Shown: positions 7,953-16,407 of the stretch, piece by piece
Layout: the number at the start of each line of letters is the position of its first letter
How positions within the stretch are numbered: the stretch's first letter is position 1
Assembly: GCA_036270095.1 (NCBI GenBank)
Contig: DATBDE010000077.1
Span: 1 to 46,506 of the forward strand
Reading direction: 5' to 3'
Source of the DNA: DATBDE01 sp036270095
Lineage (GTDB): Bacteria > Actinomycetota > Thermoleophilia > Solirubrobacterales > Solirubrobacteraceae
Length of the DNA: 46,506 bases
The notes under the pieces: generated by a model
Told to the model about the DNA's origin: nothing
Seen by the model: only the letters and a program-made list of their open reading frames with translations
The model's database searches: none
Made by a program: the position numbers and the translations under genes

Positions 7953-9086
7953 TCACGCGCAGAAGCGCGCGGCCAGCCCGACGAGCGTGCGGGCGACGGA
8001 CGCGGTGTCCGACAGGCTCACCCACTCGTCGCGGGCGTGGGCGCCCTCGCCACCGGGTCCGAACAGGACGGTGGGGACGCCCGCAGAGGCGATGAACGCC
8101 GAGTCGGCCCAATAGCTCGCGCCGCCGATCCTGACCGGCGCGCGGAGAACCTGGGCGGCGACGTCGGACGCCAGCGTGACGAGGGCTTCGTCCCGGTCGA
8201 TCTCGAAGGGGTCGCGCACCAGCAACGTCCGCTGGGAGGCACGCAACGCACGGTCCGCTGCGCGGCAGCGCTCCAGCAGGGATTCGACCTCGGCCTCGAT
8301 CTGCTCGCCGGTCTCGCCGGGCAGCGTGCGGCGCTCCAGGCCGAGCGTGCAGCGCGCCGGGTAGCTCGACAGCTCGGCGCCGCCTTCGATGACCGACGCG
8401 TGCACGGACGCGCGGCCGAGCAGCGGGTGGGAGCGGTCCGCCAGTGCTCCGTCGAGCTGCTCGAGCTCGGTCAGGACCGACCCCATCTTGGCGATGGCGT
8501 CGACACCCAGGTGGGGCCGCGACCCGTGGGCCGAGCGGCCGGTGAGCTCGATCTCGCTCCAGACGAAGCCCTTGTGCGCAACGACGAGCTCGAGCTCGGT
8601 TGGCTCGGTCACCACGGCTGCGTCCGCCGAAACGTGGCGCAGCGCCTCCTGGACCCCCAGGCTGGCGTGCTCCTCGTCGGCGACCGCCGCCAGGACGACA
8701 TCGCCGGCCAACCCGAGCCGGGCCGCCTCGCGGGCCGCGATCAACGCGGCGGCGACGCCAGCCTTCATGTCGTAGGCGCCGCGGCCGAAGAGGCGGTCGC
8801 CGTCGATCCGGGGCGTGTGCGGATCGGCCATGCCTTCGACGCCGACGGTGTCGAGGTGCCCGCAGAGCAGGAGCGTGCGCCCACCCCCTTTCCCGCACGC
8901 GCGAACGAGCACGCTCGGTCGGCCGGGCGTCGCCTCCAAGCGCTCGGCCTCGAGTCCGGCTTCCTCGGCCCACCGTTCGATGAGGCCGGCAATCTGCGTC
9001 TCGCCAGCCCCACCACGTACGAGCGAGGGGTTCACGGAGTCGCAGGCGACGAGGGTAAAGAGCAGGGCGGTCAGGTCAGAGGTCAC
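7953..9086 (-). CDS. M20 family metallopeptidase (ArgE/DapE/CPG2-like)
   Basis: A 377-residue cytosolic zinc hydrolase of the M20 family, which cleaves amide bonds of N-acyl amino acids or small peptides. Metal-site motifs are intact: H and D in LLLCGHLDTVG, D in GRGAYDMKAG, the EE pair in ADEEHASLG, E in VTEPTEL, and the final H in GEGAHARDEWV. The dimerisation domain sits between (GRSAHGSRPHLGVDA). I chose GTG 9086 because it begins the conserved part (VTSDLTALLFTLVACDSVNPS); the frame is open much further, but that is antisense to the next gene. Only 24 bp separate it from the divergent NTF2-like gene. The exact substrate cannot be told from sequence. Confidence 0.88.
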   Translation of the reverse strand: MTSDLTALLFTLVACDSVNPSLVRGGAGETQIAGLIERWAEEAGLEAERLEATPGRPSVLVRACGKGGGRTLLLCGHLDTVGVEGMADPHTPRIDGDRLFGRGAYDMKAGVAAALIAAREAARLGLAGDVVLAAVADEEHASLGVQEALRHVSADAAVVTEPTELELVVAHKGFVWSEIELTGRSAHGSRPHLGVDAIAKMGSVLTELEQLDGALADRSHPLLGRASVHASVIEGGAELSSYPARCTLGLERRTLPGETGEQIEAEVESLLERCRAADRALRASQRTLLVRDPFEIDRDEALVTLASDVAAQVLRAPVRIGGASYWADSAFIASAGVPTVLFGPGGEGAHARDEWVSLSDTASVARTLVGLAARFCA

Positions 9087-9110
9087 GACATAGGGATACT
9101 GCTCTGCGCG

Positions 9111-9488
9111 GTGTCCCGGGCCAACGTCGACCTCGTCAAGGCAATCTACGCGCGCTGGACGGCCGGCGAGTCGGCCCGGGACCTGATCGCCAAGGACCTC
9201 GCGTACGTCAACCCGCCCTACGCGGTGGAGTCGGGGACGCGCCGCGACCGGCGCACGCTGTCCCGGATCCGCGACGTCTACCCCGACTTCCACGTCGAGC
9301 CCGAGCGCTTCGTCGACGCCGGCGATGACGTGGTCGTCGTCGGCACCGCCCGCGGCACCGCGGCCAGCGGCGTCCAGGCGCAGTGGAAGCAGGGCTACGC
9401 CTGGACCGTGCGTGACGGCAAGGCGGTCGTGTTCCGCTGGTTCTCGGACCCCGCCGAGGCGTTCGCGGCCGTCGGCCTCGAGCCCTGA
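9111..9488 (+). CDS. SnoaL/NTF2-like nuclear-transport-factor fold protein
   Basis: A 125-residue single-domain protein with the SnoaL-like pattern: N-terminal helix VDLVKAIYARWTAGE, Asp/Tyr-rich strand, FVDAGDDVVVVGTARGTAASG, W-rich C-terminal strands (AWTVRDGKAVVFRWFSDPAEAFAAVGL). Members are small ligand-binding proteins or cyclases/isomerases, and the activity here is unknown. The GTG start at 9111 has no Shine-Dalgarno sequence. A GATACT box (9095-9100) lies 10 nt upstream, suggesting a leaderless or near-leaderless message shared with the divergent M20 gene. Confidence 0.75.
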   Translation: MSRANVDLVKAIYARWTAGESARDLIAKDLAYVNPPYAVESGTRRDRRTLSRIRDVYPDFHVEPERFVDAGDDVVVVGTARGTAASGVQAQWKQGYAWTVRDGKAVVFRWFSDPAEAFAAVGLEP

Positions 9489-9489
9489 G

Positions 9490-9508
9490 GCGCAACCATC
9501 GGTTGCAC
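9490..9508. promoter_or_regulatory. Operator copy 1 (palindrome GCAACC-ATC-GGTTGC)
   Basis: A 19-bp sequence GCGCAACCATCGGTTGCAC containing a perfect 6-bp dyad with a 3-bp spacer. It is identical to 9521-9539. It lies upstream of the TACGAT box of the SRPBCC/arsR operon. Confidence 0.85.
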
Positions 9509-9514
9509 TTCTGC

Positions 9515-9520
9515 TACGAT
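9515..9520 (+). promoter_or_regulatory. Putative -10 box (TACGAT) of the SRPBCC/arsR operon
   Basis: TACGAT lies between two identical operator palindromes. Transcription from it would start inside the second palindrome, so bound repressor would block it. Confidence 0.5.
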
Positions 9521-9539
9521 GCGCAACCATCGGTTGCAC
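9521..9539. promoter_or_regulatory. Operator copy 2 (palindrome GCAACC-ATC-GGTTGC)
   Basis: An exact second copy of 9490-9508, 31 bp away centre to centre, or about three helical turns. Both sites are therefore on the same DNA face, which fits cooperative binding, probably by the ArsR protein encoded downstream. Confidence 0.85.
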
Positions 9540-9560
9540 ATTTCCAAGGAGGTACAGACC

Positions 9561-10037
9561 ATGCCCACCGACCGCATCGAGCGCGAGATCCTGATCGAGG
9601 CCCCCGTCGACGTCGTCTGGGGCGTCGTGACCGAACCGGACCACATCAAGCAGTGGTTCACCGACGCCACCGAGCTCGACTTGCGCCCCGGCGGCGTCGG
9701 CACCCTGTTCTGGGACGCGAAGGCGACGTGCGCCGAGTCGGCGACCGCGCACTTGCGCGTCGAAGCCGTCGAGCCGCCGCACCGGTTCGCGTTCCGCTGG
9801 GACTTCCCGCAGGACGCCGAGCCGGGCCCCGACAACTCGCTGTTAGTGGAGTTCACCCTCGTTGCCGAGGGCGACAGCACGCGGCTGCGCCTGGTCGAGA
9901 GCGGGTTCGACGTCCTCGACCGCTCGGCCGACGCCAAGGCCCGGTACACCGACGACCACGACCACGGCTGGGACCTCCACCTGGCCCGCCTGCGCGAGTA
10001 CGCGCCCCGGCAGACGAGCGCCTCGGCCGCGCGATGA
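9561..10037 (+). CDS. SRPBCC family protein (AHSA1-like START fold)
   Basis: A 158-residue protein. The ATG at 9561 has a strong AAGGAGG (9546-9552 region) upstream; a longer frame from 9519 would begin inside the operator and is unlikely. It shows the AHSA1/polyketide-cyclase-like pattern: REILIEAPVDVVWGVVTEPDHIKQWF at the start, a W-containing strand GGVGTLFWDAKAT, RFAFRWDFP, and a C-terminal helix (HDHGWDLHLARLREYA). Such proteins bind hydrophobic ligands. It overlaps the arsR gene by ATGA, a pairing very common in actinobacteria, where the ArsR member controls both genes. Confidence 0.88.
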   Translation: MPTDRIEREILIEAPVDVVWGVVTEPDHIKQWFTDATELDLRPGGVGTLFWDAKATCAESATAHLRVEAVEPPHRFAFRWDFPQDAEPGPDNSLLVEFTLVAEGDSTRLRLVESGFDVLDRSADAKARYTDDHDHGWDLHLARLREYAPRQTSASAAR

Positions 10038-10378
10038 CCCGCGGGGGCGGGGAGGACGAAGAGCTGTGGGCGGCGGTGGCCGAGCCGTCGCGCCGCCGCG
10101 TGCTCGACGTCCTCCTCGACCGGGGTGAGGCCACCTCGACCGCGCTGGCGGCCGAGCTGCCGCTGACCCGCCAGGCCGTGGCCAAGCACCTGGCCGTGCT
10201 CGACCGCGCGGGCCTGGTCGAGGGTCGCCGGCAGGGCCGCGAGGTCCGCTACGTGGTGCAACCCGATCGCCTGGCCGCGGCGGTGCACGCCATGGCCGGG
10301 GTCGCGGCGCAGTGGGACCGGCGCCTGGTGACGATCAAACGCATCGCGGAGGACCTGCACCGCGACGCGTCGGCCTGA
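10034..10378 (+). CDS. ArsR family transcriptional regulator
   Basis: A 114-residue winged-helix repressor. It starts at ATG 10034, overlapping the SRPBCC stop. The HTH is clear: AEPSRRRVLDVLLDRGEATSTALAAELPLTRQAVAKHLAVLDRAGLV, then a wing (GRRQGREVRYVVQPDRL). There are no Cys-rich metal sites (no CxC motif), so it is not a classical metal sensor. It probably autoregulates through the two GCAACCATCGGTTGC palindromes at 9490-9539; this is inferred from position and symmetry. The ligand is unknown. Confidence 0.9.
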   Translation: MTRGGGEDEELWAAVAEPSRRRVLDVLLDRGEATSTALAAELPLTRQAVAKHLAVLDRAGLVEGRRQGREVRYVVQPDRLAAAVHAMAGVAAQWDRRLVTIKRIAEDLHRDASA

Positions 10379-10449
10379 GTCGCGCATCGGACACAGCGAC
10401 GCGCACGACGCCGACAGTCGTGCGCGGCCGCGGGCGCGACGATCGCGCC

Positions 10450-10860
10450 ATGACCACACGCATCGCACGCATCACCACCGCACTGGCCGTCGCCGCCGCG
10501 CTCGCGACCGCGCTCGCGCCCGGCGTCGCCGCCGCCAAGCCCGCCCACGTCGGCGCGAGCACGAAGACCGGCATCCACATGGCCGCCCCCACGAGGACGA
10601 TCGCCCGCACGACGGTCAACACGCGCCTCGGGCCGATCTCCACCACGACGAACGTCCACGTGGAGGCCGGGCCGACCGGCGACGGGCCCGCCGACGAGGA
10701 CGTCTGCAACTCGTTCGCGGCCAACATCAACCAGCAGCTCGCGAACCTGCAGTTCGACATGGACTACGGCGACGCCGACGGCGCCGTCAGCCAGGTCGAC
10801 GCCATCGACAACCTGACCAACATGGCCACGGACGCCGGCTGCTTCATCGTCGACGACTGA
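10450..10860 (+). CDS. Small secreted protein, function unknown
   Basis: A 136-residue protein with a good signal peptide (ALAVAAALATALAPGVAAA, cleavage about residue 29). The mature part is Thr-rich, then has an acidic region with two Cys (EDVCNSFAANINQQLANLQF ... DAGCFIVDD) that could form one disulphide. The ATG at 10450 is preceded by GACGAT 5 nt upstream and no Shine-Dalgarno sequence, suggesting a leaderless message. I recognise no family. Confidence 0.6.
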   Translation: MTTRIARITTALAVAAALATALAPGVAAAKPAHVGASTKTGIHMAAPTRTIARTTVNTRLGPISTTTNVHVEAGPTGDGPADEDVCNSFAANINQQLANLQFDMDYGDADGAVSQVDAIDNLTNMATDAGCFIVDD

Positions 10861-10868
10861 GCCGGCGG

Positions 10869-11831
10869 TCACCCCGGCGCGGCGGCCTCGAGCATCTCCC
10901 GCAGCCACTGCTCCGGCAGCGCGAAGGGGAGCACGAGGTCGACCGCGTCGGCGCCGGCCTCGAGCCAGGCGCCGACCGCGCCGGCAGCCTCGTCGTAGGT
11001 CCCCATGATCGTGACGTCACGCGCCAGCGGCTCGGCCTCGGCGGGCAGGCGCGGGGCGCCGCCGTCGGCGTTGGCCGCAAGCAGCGCCTCAACCTCGCGG
11101 GCGTAGCCGAACGCGTCGCGCAGCATGCGCGGGTACAGCGGTCCCATGCGCAGGAGATAGGCCAGCAGCCAACCGGCGGCGACCTGCCGGCTCGCCTCCT
11201 CGTCCGGGCCGAGCGCGAGCGGCACGCTGGCCACGAGCTCGGCGGGAACGGCCCGTTCGGCCCGCGCCTGGCCCTCGGCGAGCAGCGACCGGCCGTCGTC
11301 CAGGCGCGATCGGGCCCACAGGAAGGGCAGCCACTGGTCGGCGAGCTCGCCCGCCAGCCGCACGGACGCGGGCGCCAGAGCCGCGAGCTGGATCGGGATC
11401 GGGTGCTCGGGAAGGGCGCCCAGCCGCAGCGGCCGCACGTCGTCGCGCGGGTCCGGCATGCGCCCTCCCTCGAGCAACGTCCGGACGGCGCTCAGCGTGC
11501 TGCGCATCCGCTCCACCGGCCGCTGCCAGTTCAGGCCGTGCAGGCCCTCGACCAGGGGCGGGCTGCTCGCGCCGAGGCCGAGGGCGAACCGGCCTCGGGC
11601 GACGCGCTGCAGGCCGGCGGCGGCCATGGCGATCGTCGCCGGCGTGCGGCTCCACACCGAGAGGACCGTGGCGGCGAGGCCGATACGCGTCGTCGCCCCG
11701 GCGATCTGCGTGAGCACCACGACCGCGTCCTGCGTCCAGCCCTCGGCGGTGCCGAAGCGGGCGTAGCCGCGCTCCTCCGCGAGCATCGCGAGCCGGATGG
11801 TCGCGTCGGCGTCGGTGGCGAACGGCGTCAC
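10869..11831 (-). CDS. LLM-class flavin-dependent oxidoreductase (luciferase-like)
   Basis: About 320 residues of a bacterial luciferase-like TIM-barrel monooxygenase using FMN or F420. Typical features are TIRLAMLAEERGYARFGTAEGW, IGLAATVLSVWSRTPATIAMAA, RFALGLGASSPPLVEGLHG and the helix LAGELADQWLPFLW. GTG 11831 is the first usable start, but the conserved N-terminal strand (RVGAGVTPF) begins slightly upstream where only CTG-type codons occur, so the true start may be non-canonical. Divergent from the aldo-keto reductase gene. Substrate unknown; F420 use is plausible in this lineage but not shown. Confidence 0.85.
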   Translation of the reverse strand: MTPFATDADATIRLAMLAEERGYARFGTAEGWTQDAVVVLTQIAGATTRIGLAATVLSVWSRTPATIAMAAAGLQRVARGRFALGLGASSPPLVEGLHGLNWQRPVERMRSTLSAVRTLLEGGRMPDPRDDVRPLRLGALPEHPIPIQLAALAPASVRLAGELADQWLPFLWARSRLDDGRSLLAEGQARAERAVPAELVASVPLALGPDEEASRQVAAGWLLAYLLRMGPLYPRMLRDAFGYAREVEALLAANADGGAPRLPAEAEPLARDVTIMGTYDEAAGAVGAWLEAGADAVDLVLPFALPEQWLREMLEAAAPG

Positions 11832-11945
11832 GCCTGCGCCGACGCGCGCGCCGTCACCCGGGTCATCCGTGCTGGCGTCGGTGGACAGGGCAGGGTCTCC
11901 GGCTTCGTACTGTGGGGTGAGGATCCCACAGGAGAGAGGAACAGC

Positions 11946-12938
11946 ATGAAACGACGCAAGCTTGGGTCCCTCGACGTGTCCGAGATCGGGCTCGGCTGCA
12001 TGGGCATGTCGGCCTTCTACGGGTCGACCGACGAGGACGAGTCGATCGCCACCATCCACCGGGCGTATGAGCTCGGCATAACGTTCCTCGACACGGCCCA
12101 GCTCTACGGGCCGATGACGAACGAGGGGCTGCTCGGCCGCGCCGTCGCCGGACATCGCGAGGACTACGAGATCGCCACCAAGTTCGCGCGCCGCATCGAG
12201 CCGACGACCGTGCCCGGGGACGTCTCGACCCTGGGGCCGCTGGACGGCTCGCCCGAGCACGTCCGCACGTCGATCGAAGGCACGTTGCAGCGCCTCGGGA
12301 CCGACTACGTCGACCTCTACTACCAGCATCGCGTCGATCCGAACGTCCCCATCGAGGAGACCGTGGGCGCGATGGCCGATCTGGTGCAGCAGGGCAAGGT
12401 CCGGTTCCTCGGACTCAGCGAGGCCGCGCCGGACACGATCAGGCGCGCCCACGCGGTCCATCCGATCACGGCCGTGCAGACCGAGTTCTCGCTGTGGTCG
12501 CGCCACGTCGAGGCCGAGATCCTGCCCACCTGCCGCGAGCTCGGCATCGGCTTCGTCGCCTACTCGCCGCTCGGCCGCGGCTTCCTGTCCGGCCGCTTCA
12601 CGCATCCGGACGAGCTGGACGAGGGCGACTTCCGGCGGACCGGCCCACGCTTCACCGGCGACAACCTGAAGGCCAACCAGCGCCTCGCGGCCAAGGTGGG
12701 CGAGATCGCCGAGGAGAAGGGCGTCACGCCGGCGCAGTTGGCGATCGCCTGGGTGTTGGCGCAGGGGGAGGACATCGTCCCTATTCCCGGCACCAAGCGC
12801 CGCCGCTACCTCGAGGACAATGCCGGCGCCGCCGACGTCGACCTCACCGAGGACGACCTGGAGCGGATCGAGGCCGAGCTGCCCGACGTCGCGGGCGACC
12901 GCTACGACGAGGCGGGGATGGCCTCGGTGAACCTCTGA
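11946..12938 (+). CDS. Aldo/keto reductase
   Basis: A 330-residue NADPH-dependent oxidoreductase of the AKR superfamily (YajO/Tas/pyridoxal-reductase type). The ATG at 11946 follows GGAGAGAGG. The catalytic tetrad is visible: D and Y in FLDTAQLYG, K in EIATKFARR, H in DLYYQHRVD. The NADP-binding C-terminal signature VPIPGTKRRRYLEDNAGAADVDL is complete, and length matches the family. It reduces aldehydes or ketones; the physiological substrate is unknown. It ends at a strong terminator. Confidence 0.93.
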   Translation: MKRRKLGSLDVSEIGLGCMGMSAFYGSTDEDESIATIHRAYELGITFLDTAQLYGPMTNEGLLGRAVAGHREDYEIATKFARRIEPTTVPGDVSTLGPLDGSPEHVRTSIEGTLQRLGTDYVDLYYQHRVDPNVPIEETVGAMADLVQQGKVRFLGLSEAAPDTIRRAHAVHPITAVQTEFSLWSRHVEAEILPTCRELGIGFVAYSPLGRGFLSGRFTHPDELDEGDFRRTGPRFTGDNLKANQRLAAKVGEIAEEKGVTPAQLAIAWVLAQGEDIVPIPGTKRRRYLEDNAGAADVDLTEDDLERIEAELPDVAGDRYDEAGMASVNL

Positions 12939-12946
12939 CGCGAAAG

Positions 12947-12976
12947 CGGGAGGGCCCCGGCGCCTGGGCCCTCCCG
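12947..12976. terminator. Bidirectional hairpin terminator
   Basis: A perfect 11-bp stem (CGGGAGGGCCC / GGGCCCTCCCG) with an 8-nt loop, between the converging genes ending at 12938 (+) and 13002 (-). Confidence 0.85.
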
Positions 12977-13001
12977 TGGTGAGCGTCCGAACCCGGCTCG
13001 G

Positions 13002-13517
13002 CTAGCGGATCGTGAACGTCGAGACGAAGCCGCGGGCGTTCGTGGCCTCGACGGGCATCTTGAACACCTTGGCCGGCGTCCCTGCGGCCTTGCCGCGCAC
13101 GATCAGCGGCCAGTAGTCGTCAGCGACGCCGTCCTGGCGCAGCGTGCCCGCGTGGGACAACGTCCCGGTCGGGTACACCGAGGAGTTGGCGGAGTACACG
13201 TCGCCGGTGCCCTGCTGGGTGCCGACGACGGCGTTGACGCCGTAGAGCCCGGAGATCCACTGGCACGACGCGGGGTAGCCGGATCGGCGCACCGAGCCGC
13301 GCAGGCACTCAATGCGGTTGTGGACCTGGAGCAGCACCGGACCCTTGGACCCGTCGACCGTGCGCTGGTTCAGCAGCGCGGTCTGGTTGTAGGGAGCGGG
13401 GATGCTGACCGACGTGGTCACGGCGATGCGGTCGGCGCTCGCGGTCGACGCAAACGCGCCCACGACGGCGACGACGGCGATGACGGACGCGGTGATGCGG
13501 CGGAAGGAGGTTCTCAT
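13002..13517 (-). CDS. Secreted protein, function unknown
   Basis: A 171-residue protein with a signal peptide (ITASVIAVVAVVGAFASTASA). The mature part has two Cys (IECLRG, PASCQW) and a beta-rich composition, with repeated short strands and Tyr/Ser/Gly turns (GTGDVYSANSSVYPTGTLSH). I recognise no named domain. The end reads VEATNARGFVSTFTIR. It converges on the aldo-keto reductase across the terminator at 12947-12976. Confidence 0.6.
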   Translation of the reverse strand: MRTSFRRITASVIAVVAVVGAFASTASADRIAVTTSVSIPAPYNQTALLNQRTVDGSKGPVLLQVHNRIECLRGSVRRSGYPASCQWISGLYGVNAVVGTQQGTGDVYSANSSVYPTGTLSHAGTLRQDGVADDYWPLIVRGKAAGTPAKVFKMPVEATNARGFVSTFTIR

Positions 13518-13585
13518 GGGTGCAACCCTCTCCGCCCAGGGGCCCGCCGTCTGTCACCTTCGCGACACTCCCAGCGTGCAGTTCG

Positions 13586-14478
13586 TCACGGAGCGCCGCC
13601 GAACAGCGCACGGGCGCGGTCTGCGACCACCACGGGCAGCTCCTCGGCGATGAAGTGCCCGGAGTCGGGGCGCAGCTCGAGCCGGAGGTCGTCGGCCCAG
13701 GCGGCAAAGCCGTGCAGCAGGCGGTGCTCGACGGCCGGGTCACGGGTGCCGTGCAGCAGGAGCGTGGGCACGGTGTGCCGGCGGCCGCGCCGGGCGCCGG
13801 CCAGGTAAGGCGCGAGCTCGCGCGCGAGGAAGGTGCGGTACAGCGCCACCGAGGCCGCGATGCGCGCGGGCTCGCGTACCACTTCCACGAACGACGCGAC
13901 GTCCTCGGGTCGCCATACGTCGGGCTGCACCCGCCCGGTGGTGAGTACGCGCTGCACGAAGTCCGTGCGGCGGATGAGCGCGCGGCCGAGCCCCGGCGTG
14001 GCCAGCGCCGCCTGGTACCACAGGCGCGCGAGCGCGAGGGCGACGCGCGGCGACGGCGGCGGGGCCACCGGGGGTACATGTTCAGCGCCAGGTACCGGCG
14101 GATGCGCTGCGGGTGGTCGAGCGCGAGCAGGAAGCCGGCCCACGCGCCCCAGTTGTGGGCCACGAGGTCGACCGACTCGAGCTCGAGCGCGTCCAGTAGG
14201 ACGGGGAGGTCGTCCGCCAGCCGCTGCTTGTCGTAGCGCCCCGGCGGAGCGTCGCTCCACCCGAAGCCACGCAGGTCGGGGCAGAGCACGCGCCGCTCGG
14301 CGCTGAGCAGCGGGATGACCTTGCGCCACGCGTACCAGTGCTGGGGCCAGCCGTGCACGAGCAGCACAGGCGGCCCCTCGACGGCCTCGGCAACGTGCAT
14401 GCGGAAGCCGTCGACGGCGACGTCGCGGTGGCGCACGCCGTCCAGGTGCGGCATGGGCGCGGAGCTCGGCGTCGTCAC
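13586..14478 (-). pseudogene. Alpha/beta hydrolase (epoxide hydrolase-like) with a frameshift
   Basis: Starting at GTG 14478 (GTGA overlap with the FAD gene stop) the frame encodes an alpha/beta hydrolase N-half: VLLVHGWPQHWYAW (oxyanion HGWP), DLRGFGWSD, and VDLVAHNWGAWAGFLLALDHP. After NMYP the frame is lost at a run of five G (14070-14074) where one base seems missing. The rest continues in another frame (VALALARLWYQAALATPGLG ... LLLHGTRDPAVEHRLLHG ... PDSGHFIAEELP), including the catalytic Asp and His. The usual nucleophile elbow of this group is GHDWG, but here it is AHNWG, an Asn in the nucleophile position. It may be a real pseudogene, a non-catalytic relative, or a sequencing error for the frameshift. 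Last gene of a minus-strand cluster. Confidence 0.75.
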
Positions 14479-15806
14479 CGGCGCGGCCTCCGCCCCCGTG
14501 CCGTGCGCCGGGCGCGCCGGTAGGCGGCGTCGCGACGGCCGGCGTCGCGCAGGTCGGCCAGGGCCCGCGTCGGGGCGACGCGGCGCCGCGCCACGGCGCC
14601 GGCGGTCGCGCGCAGGACCGCGTTGCGGCCGAGCGCGCGGCCGGGCCGGAGGCGCTGAAGCGACGGGCCCCAGAAGCGCTCGGCCGCGTCGCGCTGAGCA
14701 AGCGTCTGCCGCTGGGCCTCGAGCAGGATGCGCGGCGGCGGGCCGGCCGCGCCGAACCCGTGCGCCCAGGTGTGACGCTCGAGCGCGTCGTCGTCGCGCT
14801 GCGCCCACCAGTGGTACAGGCGCGCGTCCAGGTCGCCGGCGCCCAAGCCCGCCACGATGGCCTCGGACAGGCGCTCGGCCCGCCGCAGCGCGTCGGCGAT
14901 GCCCTGGCCCGGGGCAGGGTCCTTGAAGTGGCCGGCGTCGCCGAGCAGCACCCAGCCCGGGCCGGTGGCGTCACGCACGAAGGTGTCGACCGAGCGCAGG
15001 CCGCGCGGGCGTCCGACGCGCCGGCCCTCCGCCACCCGCTCGCCCACCCAGTGCAGCCCGGCGACCTCTCGCTCCCAGTTCGCCTCCATGTCGTCCATGA
15101 ACCGCTGGTGCTCGCCCGCCGGCGGCAATACAGGCCGTCGTCGGCCGGGATCCCGAAGCCGTAGAGGCGCTCGTCGCGCACGATCTCGACCAGCGGCGGG
15201 TCGTCAACGGCAACGTCCGCGTAGTAGGCGAAGTAGCCGAAGCGCTCGGTGGGGAGCACGGCGTAGGCGCGTGCGCCCGCGGCTCGCGCCACCGTCGAGT
15301 TGCGCCCGTCGGCGCCGACCACGACCCTTGCGTGCACGGTGCGCTCGGTCCCGTCGCGCGAGCGCAGGCGCGCCCCGGCGACGCGGTCGCCCTCACGCAC
15401 GAGCTCGCGCACAGAGAAGCCATCGAGGATGGTCGCCCCCGCCTCCGCCGCGGCGTCGTGCAGGATCGCGTCGAGGGCGACGCGGCGCACGCACAGCATC
15501 GCTGGCAGGCCCGGGGCGGGCACCGGCATGGGCACCTCGGGCCTCCAGAACGTCGCCGGCGGTGGCGAAGCGCACGCGCCCGCGCGCGACCGGTGGCGCG
15601 CCCGTGGCCAGGACGCGCTCGAGCGCGCCCAGCCGCCGCAGCGACGCGATGGCGCCGCTCTGGAAGACGTGGGTGGAGAGCGTGTCGCTCGGGAAGGTGG
15701 CGCAGTCGGCCAGCACCACGCGCACGCCCGCGCGGGCGAGCCAGGTCGCCAGCGGCGCGCCCGCGCAACGCCCGCCGACCACCAGGACGTCGGCCCGCTC
15801 GGTCAT
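14475..15806 (-). pseudogene. FAD-dependent monooxygenase (geranylgeranyl-reductase/PHBH-like), two frameshifts
   Basis: Starts at ATG 15806, overlapping the TetR stop. Three frames together make one flavoprotein of about 440 residues. The first part is a Rossmann N-terminus (DVLVVGGRCAGAPLATWLARAG). The middle (MLCVRRVALDAILHDAAAEA, VVVGADGRNSTVARAAG) is in a second frame. The C-terminus (GWVLLGDAGHFKDPAPGQGIADALRRAERL) is in a third. Frames change near 15539-15545 and near 15122-15130. All canonical FAD motifs survive (GxGxxG variant, GADG, GDAGH). It is either recently inactivated or carries sequence errors. Substrate unknown; the intact relatives hydroxylate aromatics or reduce isoprenoids. 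Confidence 0.75.
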
Positions 15807-16393
15807 GCGTAGAGCCCGTCGGTCAGCAGCGCCGTGCAGGCGTCGACCCAGCGGCCCACCGACCGGTCCGAGAACAAGCTGTCGCCCAGGTGGCGCTCGA
15901 CCTGCGGGCGCAACAGCATCGGGCCGAGCTCCAGGAACAGGAGGAGGAGCGCGCGCGCCTCCGGATCGTCGGTAGGACGGACGACCCCGCCTCGCTCGAG
16001 CTCGTCGAGCTCGGCGCGGGTGGTGGCGACCATGCGGTCGAACAGGCCCGCGGCCGCGTCGCCTCCCTCGCCCAGGACGCGGGCGACGTAGTCGCTGGCG
16101 GCCGGGTGCGCGCGCCCGACGGCGGCGAAGCGCTGGAAGCGCTCCGTGGGCTGAGCCGCGCCGGCGACGGCGTCGGCGACGATGGCCGCGAGCCAGGCGT
16201 CGACCGCCTCGCGCAGGCCCTCCTTGGAGCCGTAGTGGTGGAAGAGCAGCGCGGGGGAGACGCCCGCCGCAGCGGCCACGCCGCGCACCGACGTGCCCGC
16301 GTAGCCGCGCTCGGCGAAGAGCGTCAGCGCCGCCTCGCGGAGCGCGGCGCGGGCGGTGAGGTCCTCACTGGTCGCTGATCGCACGATCAGCAT
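15803..16393 (-). CDS. TetR family transcriptional regulator
   Basis: A 196-residue repressor. ATG 16393 is preferred; a TTG nine bases upstream is also possible. The N-terminal HTH is canonical: ALREAALTLFAERGYAGTSVRGVAAAAGVSPALLFHHYGSKEGL. The C-terminal ligand domain is generic TetR. A perfect 10-bp palindrome (ATCAATTGAT, 16398-16407) sits just before the start and may be its operator. It lies between the HpnE-like gene upstream and the FAD monooxygenase downstream, with an ATGA overlap to the latter, so it probably controls the FAD gene and itself. Ligand unknown. Confidence 0.9.
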   Translation of the reverse strand: MLIVRSATSEDLTARAALREAALTLFAERGYAGTSVRGVAAAAGVSPALLFHHYGSKEGLREAVDAWLAAIVADAVAGAAQPTERFQRFAAVGRAHPAASDYVARVLGEGGDAAAGLFDRMVATTRAELDELERGGVVRPTDDPEARALLLLFLELGPMLLRPQVERHLGDSLFSDRSVGRWVDACTALLTDGLYA

Positions 16394-16397
16394 CCTA

Positions 16398-16407
16398 ATC
16401 AATTGAT
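16398..16407. promoter_or_regulatory. Palindrome ATCAATTGAT, candidate TetR operator
   Basis: A perfect 10-bp palindrome 4 nt upstream of the TetR start codon, within TAATCAATTGATCAG. It is strikingly AT-rich for this DNA. Confidence 0.55.

Noticed and set aside
9519..9560. Earlier ATG start for the SRPBCC protein
   Set aside because: It falls inside the operator repeat, and the ATG at 9561 has a strong AAGGAGG.
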